A stretch of DNA of 20,953 nt from Candidatus Gallimonas caecicola (GTDB lineage: Bacteria > Bacillota > Clostridia > Christensenellales > Borkfalkiaceae): positions 1 through 20,953 of the forward strand of contig CAJFNH010000007.1 of assembly GCA_904394195.1 (NCBI GenBank). The letters run 5' to 3'. Of the stretch, positions 20,833-20,953 are shown piece by piece; the first letter of the stretch is position 1, and each line of letters begins with the position of its first letter. The position numbers and the translations under genes were made by a program. Below the pieces are notes generated by a model. The model was not told where the DNA came from and searched no databases. It saw nothing but the letters and a program-made list of their open reading frames with translations.

Positions 20833-20953
20833 TCAATAGGGCACTCTGCCCGAACGCACCGCGGCACGGTATTGCGTGGGCGTCATGCCGTACACGCCGC
20901 GCATGAGCCGTTTGAGCATCTGCGCATCCGAATACCCGCAGGCGACGGCAATG
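20833..20953 (-). CDS. AraC family transcriptional regulator, C-terminal end only
   Basis: The last 39 codons plus stop are present; the gene continues beyond the right edge. The text IAVACGYSDAQMLKRLMRGVYGMTPTQYRAAVR is the second helix-turn-helix of AraC/XylS proteins, with the typical G-Y-S-D recognition turn and the GMTPTQYR ending. The N-terminal sensing domain is not visible, so ligand and targets are unknown. It is followed by its own terminator and is therefore separate from the lipoprotein gene. Confidence 0.85.
   Translation of the reverse strand, partial: IAVACGYSDAQMLKRLMRGVYGMTPTQYRAAVRSGRVPY

Overview
The window looks like a chromosome segment from a GC-rich, spore-forming member of the Clostridia. 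The evidence is a SpoIIID gene, strong AAGGAGG-type ribosome sites, consensus vegetative promoters (TTGACA / TATAAT, often with a TGn extension), very tight ATGA gene overlaps, a HelD-type RNA polymerase recycling factor, YolD/UvrX-type repair genes and an SdpR/ArsR-type repressor. Placement below class (for example a Christensenellales-like gut lineage) is inference. Nearly everything is on the minus strand; the one clear plus-strand gene is an HxlR regulator at 1633-1959. I saw no rRNA, tRNA, CRISPR array or insertion sequence, and no gene-free gap above 300 bp.

Layout from left to right. (a) 1-1995: a compact redox-type module. A class-M-like sirtuin (cut by the window edge) overlaps a nitroreductase, and both are divergent from an HxlR/YodB-type regulator across an intergenic region with two inverted repeats. 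(b) 2023-2346: spoIIID with a sigma-E-like promoter. (c) 2380-6978: a two-gene type IIA topoisomerase operon (B subunit, then A subunit). (d) 7023-11107: a four-gene operon of two ABC-2 exporters (ATPase-permease, ATPase-permease) behind a structured leader of about 105 nt and two promoters, one with a run of nine G inside its spacer. (e) 11123-13047: Y-family polymerase plus YolD-like protein. (f) 13091-16253: HelD plus a YjjG-type HAD phosphatase. (g) 16284-17939: an ion/anion transporter and an SdpR/ArsR-type repressor with a striking three-half-site operator. (h) 17965-20661: an ECF sigma factor joined in frame to an RsgI-like membrane anti-sigma with an aspartate-rich tail, preceded by an acidic lipoprotein. 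(i) 20777-20953: the 3' end of an AraC-type regulator.

The best candidates for something new are: the sigma/anti-sigma fusion, which has a good internal ribosome site and GTG start exactly at the domain boundary, an 18-bp perfect palindrome over its promoter and a repeat-encoded poly-Asp tail; the homopolymer-containing promoter ahead of the double exporter operon, a possible phase-variable switch; and the sirtuin-nitroreductase-HxlR module, which would link protein ADP-ribosylation to electrophile or redox sensing. All functional calls come from reading motifs by eye; no database search was run.
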